Origin: Bacillota bacterium
Lineage (GTDB): Bacteria; Bacillota; Clostridia; Christensenellales; Christensenellaceae
NCBI GenBank assembly: GCA_023393165.1
Contig: JAEWMJ010000004.1
Coordinates: 143,128 to 207,127 of the forward strand
Direction of reading: 5' to 3'
Length of the DNA: 64,000 nt
In this document: one piece after another, positions 33,797 to 42,954 of the stretch
How positions within the stretch are numbered: the stretch's first letter is position 1
Layout: each line of letters begins with the position of its first letter
Notes under the pieces: generated by a model
Seen by the model: only the letters and a program-made list of their open reading frames with translations
Told to the model about the DNA's origin: nothing
The model's database searches: none
Translations under genes and position numbers: made by a program

Positions 33797-34711
33797 TTGA
33801 ATCAATCATCTACGATAAAATATAGCCTGATGCTTCTGCTCGTGACCATCTGCTGGGGTTCAGGGTTTATTGTTGTATCCATCGGCCTTGACTGCGGCCT
33901 GTCGCCTAGCCTTCTGACCACCCTCCGAATGGCGTTTGCTTGCGCTATTATGTTCCCCATATTTCACAAAACCATACTCAAGTCTACAAAAAGCGAACTG
34001 AAACATGGCGTTATCGCAGGTTTCCTGCTGTTTATGGGCTTTTTGCTGCAAACAATGGGGATGCAGTACACTATCATATCCAACAGCGCTTTTTTAACCA
34101 CAACCAACGTGATCATGGTTCCTTTTATCAGTTGGCTTATATTGAGAAAGCGCCCCAAAACACGGATATTTTTTTCCATTGCTCTTGGGTTTATCGGCGT
34201 CAGCATACTGACCCGCGCATACGATACAAACATCAATTTCAATCTGGGAGATATCCTCTGTCTGCTTTCGGCAGTATGCTTCGCACTCCAGATCGCTTAT
34301 ACGGAATTTGCGGTTAAAAAAGTAAATGCGGACTCGTTTACATTTATCCAGCTTGCATCCACCGCTGTATTTTCATGTATTTATCTGCTGATTTTTGACA
34401 ATGGTTCTCTAAGCCGGATAACAAACATTCCCGGCGGACTGCTGGCCTCCGTTTATCTGGGCGCAACATGCACTTTCTTTGCGTTCTGGGCCCAATCCGT
34501 ATCTCAGAAGCATATGTCATCTTCCAAAGCTGCGCTGATCCTTTCCATGGAAGCGGTCTTCGCCAGCATCTTCTCCGTTCTGCTGGGATATGAAAATCTT
34601 GAACTTACCCTTATCGCCGGCGGCGGAATCATCATGGCTTCCATTATACTGCTTGAAATAAACAACAAGATCGCCGCCAAACGAAAGGTTCAGATCAAAG
34701 AATCTATATAA
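33797..34711 (+). CDS. EamA/DMT superfamily transporter
   Basis: A 304-residue membrane protein with ten hydrophobic helices arranged as two EamA repeats, about 7-140 and 150-290. The start is a TTG: a GGAGGG site six bases upstream decides it, and no ATG follows until 12 codons in. The motif CWGSGFIVV near residue 16 and the mid-repeat SAVCFALQIAYTEFAVKK are typical. The substrate is unknown; relatives export amino acids or metabolites. It is monocistronic and convergent with cinA. Confidence 0.88.
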   Translation: MNQSSTIKYSLMLLLVTICWGSGFIVVSIGLDCGLSPSLLTTLRMAFACAIMFPIFHKTILKSTKSELKHGVIAGFLLFMGFLLQTMGMQYTIISNSAFLTTTNVIMVPFISWLILRKRPKTRIFFSIALGFIGVSILTRAYDTNINFNLGDILCLLSAVCFALQIAYTEFAVKKVNADSFTFIQLASTAVFSCIYLLIFDNGSLSRITNIPGGLLASVYLGATCTFFAFWAQSVSQKHMSSSKAALILSMEAVFASIFSVLLGYENLELTLIAGGGIIMASIILLEINNKIAAKRKVQIKESI

Positions 34712-34719
34712 ATTAAACT

Positions 34720-34822
34720 AACGCCTTTCTTATTAAAGAAAGGCGCCGCGAAAGAAAATAATAACCGTAATATTTTGATTTTCTTTAGGTATACCCTTTC
34801 TTTTTTCCAAAAGAAAGGGTAT
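34720..34822. terminator. Two hairpins between convergent transporter gene and cinA
   Basis: GCCTTTCTT/AAGAAAGGC lies at 34721-34743, and ATACCCTTTCTTTT/AAAAGAAAGGGTAT at 34792-34823. One is close to each gene end. Both share the CTTT/AAAG stem style seen elsewhere in the window. T-runs are short. Confidence 0.6.
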
Positions 34823-34831
34823 TATTCTTTG

Positions 34832-36091
34832 TTAATATTTTTTTGCTGCTTTTAATATGCAGTGCAGCGCGTTCAGGGCAGCATTGTAGCGGATAAAGTC
34901 GCGCTCGTTCCGATAACCGCGGCTTAGAGTTAGTTTTACGGTTTCTGTCAGGTTTTTGCTGTCTATACCGATGTACACAAGTCCTACGGGCTTTTCTTCG
35001 GTTCCACCGCCGGGTCCCGCAATACCGGTGACAGAAACGCCGATATCCGCGCCGGATATCCTGCGCACGCCCGCAGCCATTTCACCAGCCGTCTCCGGCG
35101 ATACCGCGCCGTATTTTTCCAGCGTTTCTTTTTTTACGCCAAGGATCTGCATCTTCATTTCGTTTGCGTATGTGCACACGCCGCATCCGAACACTTCGGA
35201 AGAACCGTCCACCTCGGTGATCATTTTTGATATCCATCCGCCCGTACAGCTTTCGGCTGTCGCGGCCGTGAGGTCCTTTTCTTTCAGCATGCGCACGACA
35301 GCAGTCTGCAGGTTGTCCACATCTATCCCATAGATATATTTATCAAGTATTCCCCGTATCTTTTCGATCACAGGTTCTATCATCTTTTCGGCTTTTTCTT
35401 TGTCATTTGCGCTTGCCGTTACCCGCAGATACATTTCGCCGGTTTTCGCATAGGGCGCAATGGTTGGGTTCTCCATGGAAAGCATGTAATCGTGCAGCAT
35501 GTCTTCCACCGCGGATTCTCCTATGCCAAAAATATGTATGTTTTTAGAAACCAAAACCTTCTTTGATTCTTTTGCCAGATAAGGGATCACCTGTTCGTCA
35601 AACATTGGAACCATTTCACGGGGCGGTCCGGGCATCAGTATTGCCGTTTTTTGACCGCCAGATACCGCAAGGCCCGGCGCAGTGCCGTTGTTATTGTGAA
35701 AAACGACTGCTCCTTTGGGCATATACGCCTGCTTGATATTATTAGGAGTCATTTCTCTGCCGCTACCCTTGTTGAAGTTTTTAAACACCTCCACAAGGTG
35801 GTCGTAAGAGGGTTGATGCATTTCCATTTCAAGTCCGAAATATTCCGCGACCGTTTCCTTGGTCAGATCGTCGTATGTGGGTCCGAGCCCCCCCGTCATA
35901 ACGATCAGGTCGCTCCGTTCAAAAGACTGGCGGATCGCTTCCCGAAGCCGGTCCGGGTTGTCTCCCACTACGGACTGGTAATACAGGTTGACGCCTATTG
36001 CCGCCAGCCCTTTTGCAATATGAGCCGCGTTGGTATTCACCACGTCGCCCAGCAATAATTCCGTTCCCACACATAAAATTTCTGCCGTCAT
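34832..36091 (-). CDS. cinA: CinA family protein (NMN deamidase type)
   Basis: A 419-residue two-domain protein. The N-terminal MoeA/MogA-like COG1058 domain (1-170) shows AEILCVGTELLLGDVVNTNA and VMTGGLGPTYDDLTKE, and the C-terminal CinA domain (about 260-415) shows AATAESCTGGWISKM and SVTGIAGPGGGTEEKPVGL. The C-terminal domain deamidates nicotinamide mononucleotide in the best-studied members and often accompanies competence or RecA genes. It is followed by a glycosyltransferase gene. The pyridine-salvage role is inferred from the family. Confidence 0.93.
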   Translation of the reverse strand: MTAEILCVGTELLLGDVVNTNAAHIAKGLAAIGVNLYYQSVVGDNPDRLREAIRQSFERSDLIVMTGGLGPTYDDLTKETVAEYFGLEMEMHQPSYDHLVEVFKNFNKGSGREMTPNNIKQAYMPKGAVVFHNNNGTAPGLAVSGGQKTAILMPGPPREMVPMFDEQVIPYLAKESKKVLVSKNIHIFGIGESAVEDMLHDYMLSMENPTIAPYAKTGEMYLRVTASANDKEKAEKMIEPVIEKIRGILDKYIYGIDVDNLQTAVVRMLKEKDLTAATAESCTGGWISKMITEVDGSSEVFGCGVCTYANEMKMQILGVKKETLEKYGAVSPETAGEMAAGVRRISGADIGVSVTGIAGPGGGTEEKPVGLVYIGIDSKNLTETVKLTLSRGYRNERDFIRYNAALNALHCILKAAKKY

Positions 36092-36096
36092 TTTAT

Positions 36097-37023
36097 CTAC
36101 CCCAAAATAAATTGTCCTATTATACGGACGAGTCCTTTTTTAAAAAAATCATATCTGATCATTCTGCCCCATTTTTGTAGTTTATTCAAAAAAATAAACT
36201 CGGCATATACCCGAACGATCTTTTCAGTTTCAGCCGGAAGCTCTCCCTTGTATGTTTCGTAAAATTCGCCCGCCTGGAGATACGTGTCGCTGATCCTTTT
36301 TCGCAGCATATCCCTGTTGGAGAGGCTGTCAGCCACATATCCGGCGGTGGCGACATTTTTTGCACCTACCTGGTTTTCTCCGTGCTGACGGTACTTAATC
36401 GTGGATTTGTCCAGAAAACCGATCCTGCCAAATCCGGATGCAATCAGCGCAAGCCACCAGTCATGCATTATAACGTTTTCGATATTTTTATACTTCACCT
36501 TTTTTAAGAGCGCAGCATTTACCATTACCGTGCACCCTGTCACATGGTTTTGTACAAGTATTCTGTTTATCCGCGTAAACGTTTTGCTTAAATGCTGCAC
36601 TTGCATCATGGAAGGAGCCACCGTATTGAGGTTTTCGTCCACAACCTCCAGATCCGTATGAACCAGCAGGGGCGTTTCACTTCCATATTTTGATTCCATC
36701 TCATGCATGCGTTTAAGCGTATCTTCCACCTTGTTTGGATACCAAAAGTCGTCATGGTCTGCAAACAGGACGTATTCTGCATTAGCATACCCAGCAAGAT
36801 TGAAAAAATTCTGTTTTGCTCCTCCCAGCGGGCTGCCGTTATCCAGAATCTCAATGTACGGATGCCGGCCGGCATAATCCCGCAGAATCGCGCAGGTACT
36901 GTCTGTCGATCCGTCGTCGCTTATAAGGATACGGATATCAAGGTATGTTTGTCCAACCAGCGAATCCAGAAGTTCCCGCAGGTACTTTTCGCTGTTATGG
37001 GTGGCAAGCAGGATCTCTACCAT
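36097..37023 (-). CDS. Family 2 glycosyltransferase
   Basis: A 308-residue GT-A fold glycosyltransferase resembling rhamnosyltransferases. MVEILLATHNSEKYLRELL opens the nucleotide-binding fold, LISDDGSTDST is the first acidic block, FADHDDFW holds the DxD-type metal site (near residue 91), and the His/Asp of MHDWWLALIASG (near 190) is in the acceptor region. No membrane segment is visible. It is a lone glycosyltransferase between cinA and purB, so the sugar donor and acceptor cannot be inferred. Its start has GGAGG. Confidence 0.87.
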   Translation of the reverse strand: MVEILLATHNSEKYLRELLDSLVGQTYLDIRILISDDGSTDSTCAILRDYAGRHPYIEILDNGSPLGGAKQNFFNLAGYANAEYVLFADHDDFWYPNKVEDTLKRMHEMESKYGSETPLLVHTDLEVVDENLNTVAPSMMQVQHLSKTFTRINRILVQNHVTGCTVMVNAALLKKVKYKNIENVIMHDWWLALIASGFGRIGFLDKSTIKYRQHGENQVGAKNVATAGYVADSLSNRDMLRKRISDTYLQAGEFYETYKGELPAETEKIVRVYAEFIFLNKLQKWGRMIRYDFFKKGLVRIIGQFILG

Positions 37024-37077
37024 ATATATCCTCCAAAATCTCTATCTACTTGTTCATACCCTAACCTTCTTATAATC

Positions 37078-37174
37078 ATCCGCGTCAACTTCCCATATGA
37101 AGTTGTACACGGATACCTTCAGCAAGGGGGTGGCAGCGAAGCGTCGGACGGGGGAAAGGTTCCCCCGCCGAGTT
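37078..37174 (-). repeat. Dispersed 3' palindromic element, copy A (after purB)
   Basis: Begins two bases after the purB stop. On the minus strand it reads AACTCGGCGGGG, then a GGGGGAACCTTTCCCCC hairpin, then GACGCTTCGCTGCC, and ends in a 37-base imperfect palindrome (37078-37114) with arms ATCCGTGT and ACGCGGAT enclosing ACTTCATAT. Copy B at 44724-44805 has the same order of parts after another minus-strand stop codon. Confidence 0.75.
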
Positions 37175-37175
37175 A

Positions 37176-38606
37176 TTATACGTTTACTTCGCCTTTCAGG
37201 TTCAGTACGCCTTCGTATTGATTCAATACGGGCGCAACTTCTCCGGCGATAAAGTCGTCAACCTGGATATCGGCCATTCCGATAAACTTTTTCGGATCCA
37301 TAATGGAATCGATTTCTTCAGGAGACAACTGGAAATCATTATCCGATTTTATCAGATCGATCAGATTATTTGAAAGTCCCTCTGCTTTTACGCGTTTTGC
37401 GGCCTGCATTGAATATATCCGGATCTTCTCATGAAGTTCCTGCCTGTCTCCGCCGCGCAGCACAGCCTGCATCAGTATCGTTTCGGTCGCCATAAACGGC
37501 AGTTCTTCCGCAAGATGTTTCTGTATGATTTTTTCGTAAACAACCATTCCGTCCGTAACGTTCATATAGATATTCAAAAGCGCGTCCACCGCAAGAAATG
37601 CCTGTGGTATGGAAAGCCGCCTGTTTGCCGAGTCGTCCAACGTACGCTCAAACCACTGCGTGGAAGCCGTCACGGCCGGGCTGGAGGCCAGTGAAAGAAC
37701 AAACCTGGCAAGGGAAGACATGCGCTCGGAACGCATCGGATTGCGCTTGTATGCCATTGCAGAAGACCCGATCTGGTTCTTTTCAAAGGGTTCTTCCATT
37801 TCTTTTAAGTTTTGCAGCAGCCGCATATCATTTGAGAATTTGTATATGCTTGTTGCTATGCAGGACAGCAGGTTTAAAACCAGCGCGTCGAATTTCCTGG
37901 GGTAAGTTTGTCCGGTAACCGCGTAGAATTTCTCATAGCCCAGTTTTTTGCATACCAGTTTTTCCAGCCCGCGCACCTTTTCGGCGTCGTTATTGAACAG
38001 TGTATAAAAACTAGCCTGCGTACCCGTTGTGCCCTTTACTCCGCGCAGCTTGATCTGTGTCTTTATAAAACCGATCTGCTCCAGGTCCATCAGAAGGTCC
38101 TGTATCCAGAGCGTGGCCCTTTTACCGACTGTAGTGAGCTGAGCAGGCTGGAAGTGTGTAAATCCAAGCGTGGGCACATCCCTGTATTTTTGCGCAAAGC
38201 GCGTTAAATTCGCGATGACGTTGACAAGCTCCGTTTCCACCAGCGAGACCGCCTGATCCATCGCAATGACGTCCGCATTGTCCCCCACGTAGCAGCTGGT
38301 AGCTCCCAAATGGATGATGCCCTTTGCAGCGGGACACTGCTCGCCGTAGGCGTAAACATGACTCATCACGTCGTGCCGCACGACCTTTTCACGCGCCTCC
38401 GCCACTTCGTAGTTGATATCTTCCGCATGGGCTTTCAACTCCGCGATCTGCTCGTCTGTGATGGGAAGTCCCAGTTCCTTCTCCGCCTCTGCAAGAGCGA
38501 TCCACAGCTTGCGCCAGGTTTTGAATTTAAAATCGTCCGAAAAAAGATGCGACATCTGTTTGCTTGCATATCTCGTGATAAGCGGGTTCTCGTAAGCGTC
38601 TCTCAT
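37176..38606 (-). CDS. purB: Adenylosuccinate lyase
   Basis: A 476-residue homotetrameric lyase used twice in purine synthesis, on SAICAR and on adenylosuccinate. The fumarase/aspartase-family signature SSAMAYKRNPMRSE lies near residue 291, with the HFQPAQLTTVGKR stretch (near 155) and the MSHVYAYGEQCPAAKG block earlier (near 90). The frame is open to 38618, but AGGTGG before the ATG at 38606 sets the start. It stands alone, followed by a dispersed palindromic repeat. The C-terminal ends of all three family motifs are intact. Confidence 0.94.
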   Translation of the reverse strand: MRDAYENPLITRYASKQMSHLFSDDFKFKTWRKLWIALAEAEKELGLPITDEQIAELKAHAEDINYEVAEAREKVVRHDVMSHVYAYGEQCPAAKGIIHLGATSCYVGDNADVIAMDQAVSLVETELVNVIANLTRFAQKYRDVPTLGFTHFQPAQLTTVGKRATLWIQDLLMDLEQIGFIKTQIKLRGVKGTTGTQASFYTLFNNDAEKVRGLEKLVCKKLGYEKFYAVTGQTYPRKFDALVLNLLSCIATSIYKFSNDMRLLQNLKEMEEPFEKNQIGSSAMAYKRNPMRSERMSSLARFVLSLASSPAVTASTQWFERTLDDSANRRLSIPQAFLAVDALLNIYMNVTDGMVVYEKIIQKHLAEELPFMATETILMQAVLRGGDRQELHEKIRIYSMQAAKRVKAEGLSNNLIDLIKSDNDFQLSPEEIDSIMDPKKFIGMADIQVDDFIAGEVAPVLNQYEGVLNLKGEVNV

Positions 38607-38689
38607 GTAAAATACCACCTATGTTTATTTATACATTAACATTTTATCCGTAAATACTTATTTTTACAAGAAACTTGGTTCTTTTTCTT

Positions 38690-38955
38690 ACCTTTTCTTT
38701 TAAAAAAGAAAAGGTAAGACCAAAAGAAAACCAAATATTTTAAATTATTTTTTAAAGAGCATGGGTAATGTTTTTTCTATACACAACCGAATACAACGTA
38801 CCATTGAAATGATGTTACAAGGCAAATTGGGCAAGCATTGGAGAAAGCTTGGGGAGTTTGACCCTGAGCCCCTGCGGGCCGTTTTAAGGGGTTTATGGTG
38901 GGTGTCGGGAGGACGTAAAGGGGGAAATACGGAATCCCCCTTCCGTCCTCCTGAC
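38690..38955. repeat. Palindromic sequences in the purB upstream region
   Basis: This gene-free stretch upstream of purB has a CTTACCTTTTCTTTT/AAAAGAAAAGGTAAG hairpin near 38690-38720, a GC-rich part with CCCC/GGGG complements, and an almost perfect 52-base hairpin (38904-38955) built of GTCGGGAGGACG with CGTCCTCCTGAC and AAGGGGGA with TCCCCCTT. Open frames on both strands (such as 38761-38964) look like palindrome by-products. The 38956-39145 remainder is plain AT-rich sequence with no feature seen. Confidence 0.6.
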
Positions 38956-39145
38956 AAAAAATAAAAAAGACAGCCTAAACCTATTTTGCCTAACTAAAAG
39001 CTAAAATCATATAAAAAAATCAGCTGTTTATAACTTTCTTGTTTGTTATTTAGCATAATGAACGCTCTTTTTCTGATTGCATTCTAAATCCTGTTTTTAT
39101 AAGAAATATACTTTTTAACCTTAGTGAAATTGGTAATAACCGCTT

Positions 39146-39904
39146 TTAAAATCCCGACTCGTCCAAAAACCGGTTGATTTTCTTTTCGGATAATATTTCA
39201 TTTGTCAAAAATGAGCCGTTATGGAACAAACTGTAGGTCGTGAACGGCGAAGGCGCGTTTTTCGCCTGTTCTTTATTTTCCAATTTTAAAAGTTTGACAG
39301 ACGCCCCTCTTTGCTTTGCAATCTCAGCAAATATTGACGCATATTTTTCCGTGTGCGGGCATTGGTTGGAGTAATATAACACGGTTCCTTTTTCGGGAAT
39401 GGACCCAAGTTTTGCGCATTCCTTAAAGCAGGGAACTTGGACGCCGGACACAAGCGGGAAATATAAAAGTTCAAAATAAGGCGCAGCCGTATCTGCGGTT
39501 AAAAAACCCTTATGTTTCAAATAACCGGGGTCTGAAAGGAAAGGCATCTTTTTGAGGGAAGAAAGTACAGTTAAACCCTTCTTACCTTTTTCTTTGGCGT
39601 CGGCTGTGCATTCTTCAAGAAGCTCGTTCGCATAACCTAGACCCTTAAACTGGCCGGATACCCAAAAGCAGTTGATATGCATGCAATTATCAGCCTCAAT
39701 GGGACACCATGCGTTTTCCGCAGGTATATATTCTATAAATACTTTTCCCCGCGCGTCCAGTTTTTTGAATGCCAGGCCGTCGGCAAACCGCTCTTTCATC
39801 CATTCTTTTTTTGAAGCCGCACAGTTTTCCCCCTTTTTGTCTGATATGGCGCAACAGATATGCTCGGTATCAATATTACCGGCAGTTACATCAATAATAC
39901 TCAT
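39146..39904 (-). CDS. GNAT family N-acetyltransferase with YoaP-like domain
   Basis: A 252-residue protein in two parts. Residues 1-140 are a GNAT-type acetyltransferase; the fold core includes CFWVSGQFKGLGYANELLEE, where the acetyl-CoA loop QFKGLGYA lies. The C-terminal half carries YYSNQCPHTEKYA, which resembles a thioredoxin-like active site and matches the YoaP C-terminal domain. The ATG at 39904 has AAAGGAG. The substrate is unknown. It is flanked by non-coding AT-rich sequence. Confidence 0.8.
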   Translation of the reverse strand: MSIIDVTAGNIDTEHICCAISDKKGENCAASKKEWMKERFADGLAFKKLDARGKVFIEYIPAENAWCPIEADNCMHINCFWVSGQFKGLGYANELLEECTADAKEKGKKGLTVLSSLKKMPFLSDPGYLKHKGFLTADTAAPYFELLYFPLVSGVQVPCFKECAKLGSIPEKGTVLYYSNQCPHTEKYASIFAEIAKQRGASVKLLKLENKEQAKNAPSPFTTYSLFHNGSFLTNEILSEKKINRFLDESGF

Positions 39905-40004
39905 AAAAAACTCCTTTTTTATTTTATTGTATAACATTATATATGACATCATATGTCATATTTAAAAAAATCAGAGTTTAGTTGGGGATTCTCATCGGCC
40001 TGAA

Positions 40005-40032
40005 CTAAAAAGAGCGGTTTATAACCGCTCTC
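40005..40032 (-). terminator. Intrinsic terminator of rny
   Basis: AGAGCGGTT and AACCGCTCT pair around TAT just after the rny stop, followed on the minus strand by TTTTTAG. Confidence 0.85.
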
Positions 40033-40042
40033 TTGTTATTTG

Positions 40043-41587
40043 TTATTTCGCGTAATCGATCGCTCTAGTCTCTCTGATTACGTTTACTTTGATCTGGCCC
40101 GGGTAATCGAGCTCTTTTTCGATCTTTTTAACGATATCTCTGGCCATCAGGGTTGTTCCAACGTCGTCCACGTCATCTGGCTTAACAATGATTCTTACTT
40201 CTCTGCCCGCCTGAATAGCGAACGATTTTTCAACTCCTGCAAACGAATTTGCGATTTCTTCAAGATTTTCAAGACGTTTTATATAGTTTTCCAGGCTTTC
40301 TCTTCTTGCACCGGGACGGGCCGCAGATATTGCATCCGCCGCCTGAACCAGAACGGCTTCCACCGTTGTCGGTTCAATATCCCCGTGATGCGCGCCTATC
40401 GCATTAACTACATCGGCAGCTTCCTTGTACTTTTTGGCAAGGTCTGCGCCGATTTTTACATGCGGTCCTTCCACTTCGTGGTCTACAGCTTTTCCGATAT
40501 CATGCAACAATCCCGCCCGTTTTGCAAGCTTCGCGTTCGCGCCGATCTCGGATGCCATAATGGACGCCAGGTGCGCCACTTCCAGAGAATGCTTCAATAC
40601 ATTTTGACCATAACTTGTACGGTACCTCAGCCTGCCCAATAGTTTGATCAGTTCGGGATGCAGCGAATGTATTCCTACATCAAAAATTGCATGTTCGCCG
40701 GCTTCCCGGATCTGATTATCAACTTCCTTTTGGGCCTTCCCCACCATCTCTTCTATTCTTGCGGGATGGATTCTACCGTCAACAATCAATTTTTCAAGCG
40801 CTATCCTTGCAACCTCGCGGCGTACCGGATCAAATCCGGATAATATCACCGCTTCAGGCGTATCGTCTATGATCAGATCGATGCCGGTTGCAGTTTCGAG
40901 AGCCCTTATGTTTCTGCCTTCACGGCCGATGATTCTGCCCTTCATATCATCGCTGGGCAGCGGCACGACGGATACGGTGCATTCCGCAACGTGGTCTGCG
41001 GCCGTTTTTTGAATCGCCAGGGATAAAACATCCCTTGCTTTCTTATCGGCTTCATCCTTGGCTTTTGTTTCAATCTCCCTGAGCATGATTGCTACATCAT
41101 GCCGCGCTTCATTTTCTACTTTCTCAAGTAAAAGTTCCTTGGCCTCGTCTTTTGTCAATCCAGAAATATGTTCCAGTTGATCCAACTGTTTTTTTGTTAC
41201 AATTTCAAGATCTTCTTTAGCCTTGGCAATTTCCTTTGTTTTTTTGTTTAACTGTTCCTCTTTTTGTTCAAGATTATCCAGTTTCCGGTCAAGGGCTTCA
41301 TCCCTTTGTACCAGTCTTTTTTCAAGTTTAATTGTTTCGTTACGTCTTTCTTTTTGTTCTCTGTCAAATTCGTTTCGTAGTCTATGTACTTCTTCCTGAG
41401 CCTCTAATACCATTTCTTTTCGAATGACTTCCGCACGTTTCTGTGCGTCTTCGATCAGCTTTTTAACAGAATCCTCTGCACGACCTATCTTGGACTCGGC
41501 AATATTTCGCCTGTAAAAATACCCTACAATAAGTCCTATTACCAAACCTGCCGCGCATAGAAGGATAGGTATTAGTATGTCACTCAC
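40043..41587 (-). CDS. rny: Ribonuclease Y
   Basis: A 514-residue membrane-anchored endoribonuclease that starts much mRNA decay in Firmicutes. The order is an N-terminal helix (4-24), a long charged coiled coil (about 30-190), a KH domain with GRIIGREGRNIRALE (about 212-226), and an HD domain with LLHDIGKAVDHE (about 360-371). Length matches the family. A terminator follows. The gene is monocistronic here, downstream of an HI0933-type flavoprotein gene. Confidence 0.97.
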   Translation of the reverse strand: MSDILIPILLCAAGLVIGLIVGYFYRRNIAESKIGRAEDSVKKLIEDAQKRAEVIRKEMVLEAQEEVHRLRNEFDREQKERRNETIKLEKRLVQRDEALDRKLDNLEQKEEQLNKKTKEIAKAKEDLEIVTKKQLDQLEHISGLTKDEAKELLLEKVENEARHDVAIMLREIETKAKDEADKKARDVLSLAIQKTAADHVAECTVSVVPLPSDDMKGRIIGREGRNIRALETATGIDLIIDDTPEAVILSGFDPVRREVARIALEKLIVDGRIHPARIEEMVGKAQKEVDNQIREAGEHAIFDVGIHSLHPELIKLLGRLRYRTSYGQNVLKHSLEVAHLASIMASEIGANAKLAKRAGLLHDIGKAVDHEVEGPHVKIGADLAKKYKEAADVVNAIGAHHGDIEPTTVEAVLVQAADAISAARPGARRESLENYIKRLENLEEIANSFAGVEKSFAIQAGREVRIIVKPDDVDDVGTTLMARDIVKKIEKELDYPGQIKVNVIRETRAIDYAK

Positions 41588-41709
41588 TTAATGCATTACA
41601 CCTCCCTATTCAATTTTGGCGGATATATATAATTGTAATTATTCAAAATTTTTTTGCTACAATACAAATACACACCTGAATCTATTTTATATTTTTTTCA
41701 TATGTTTTG

Positions 41710-42954
41710 TCAACTGCAATGTTTACACGCGGAAAGTCCGGCCAGATATCCGGTTGAAAAGGCTATCTGCATATTGAATCCCCCTGTCAGGGCATCCACA
41801 TCTATTATTTCACCCGCAAAAAAGAGGCCGGGAACCTTTTTGCTCTGCAGTGTGGAAGGATCGATTTCCCGTACGGACACGCCGCCGCGGGTTACAATGG
41901 CTTCCGTTATGGGCGCTGCGCCTTTTATATCTATCGGAAAAACTTTAAGGGCCATAACCAGTTTATTGCGTTCCTGCCTAGTTATGCTGTTAACCGTTTT
42001 TTCACCTTCGATTTCCGCGGCTTTCAATACGGGATCGATCAGCCTTTGAGGCAGAAGATCGGTCATTGCATTTCTGATTTGTTTATTTTTAAATTGTTCA
42101 AAATCACGCAATATCCTGTTGTCCAATTTTTCCGCATCAAGAGCAGGCTTCAGGTCAATCGCCGCCGAAATCTGAAGCGATTTATCATAATTGATAACGC
42201 TGCTTGCGGACAACACAAGAGGCCCGCTCAATCCCTCATGGGTAAAAAGCATCTCTCCCAGATCTGAAAAGACCTCTTTGCCATTCTGCATCAAACTAAA
42301 CCTAACGTTTTTTAATGTAAGGCCCTGCAGCGACGCGCAGGTCTGTCCGTTCTCTATCAGCGGCACAAGTGCGGGAAATGGGCCCGACACCCGGTGCCCT
42401 AAATTTTCGGCAAAACGGTATCCGTCCCCGTTGGAGCCTGTTTGCGGATAGGACGCCCCGCCCGTTGCTATAATAACCGATCCCGCCTCCAAAACCTCTT
42501 TATGCCCGTTTCCCGCAGTCTCAACAGCAAATCCATTATCCCGTTTAACAATGTTTTTTACCATTGTATTGAGCGAAACCTTTACTTTGGCATCGGCAAG
42601 CATTCTATTCAGGCATTTGATAACGTCACTTGATTTATCGCTTGCCGGAAATACGCGCATGCCTCTCTCAACCTTTGTCTGAAGACCATATTCATGCAGT
42701 TTTTGAAGAAGCAAATCCGACGGAAACGTATATATGGAACTTAAGCAAAACTTGGAATTATGCACGATATTAGAAAACAATTCATCGGTAGGGCAGGCGT
42801 TGGTAATATTGCAGCGTCCTTTCCCGGTTATATACATTTTTTTACCGAGCTTTTCGTTTTTTTCTATCAACAGAACCGAGCATCCAAAAGAGGCAGCAGT
42901 AACGGCCGCCATCATTCCCGCAGGACCTCCTCCCACCACTATTATATCCTTCAT
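41710..42954 (-). CDS. HI0933 family NAD(P)/FAD-dependent oxidoreductase
   Basis: A 414-residue flavoprotein. The FAD-binding VVGGGPAGMMAAVTAASFG is at residues 5-23, IEKNEKLGKKMYITGKGRCN follows at the second conserved block, and ATGGASYPQTGSNGDGY and the C-terminal FAGEIIDVDALTGGFNMQ are hallmarks of the YhiN/HI0933 group. The biological substrate is unknown. The start overlaps the RpiR gene by four bases, suggesting a two-gene unit. Confidence 0.92.
   Translation of the reverse strand: MKDIIVVGGGPAGMMAAVTAASFGCSVLLIEKNEKLGKKMYITGKGRCNITNACPTDELFSNIVHNSKFCLSSIYTFPSDLLLQKLHEYGLQTKVERGMRVFPASDKSSDVIKCLNRMLADAKVKVSLNTMVKNIVKRDNGFAVETAGNGHKEVLEAGSVIIATGGASYPQTGSNGDGYRFAENLGHRVSGPFPALVPLIENGQTCASLQGLTLKNVRFSLMQNGKEVFSDLGEMLFTHEGLSGPLVLSASSVINYDKSLQISAAIDLKPALDAEKLDNRILRDFEQFKNKQIRNAMTDLLPQRLIDPVLKAAEIEGEKTVNSITRQERNKLVMALKVFPIDIKGAAPITEAIVTRGGVSVREIDPSTLQSKKVPGLFFAGEIIDVDALTGGFNMQIAFSTGYLAGLSACKHCS

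Noticed and set aside
38761..38964. 67-residue plus-strand frame (and an opposite-strand frame)
   Set aside because: Both run through palindromic sequence, with no ribosome-binding site or recognisable family.
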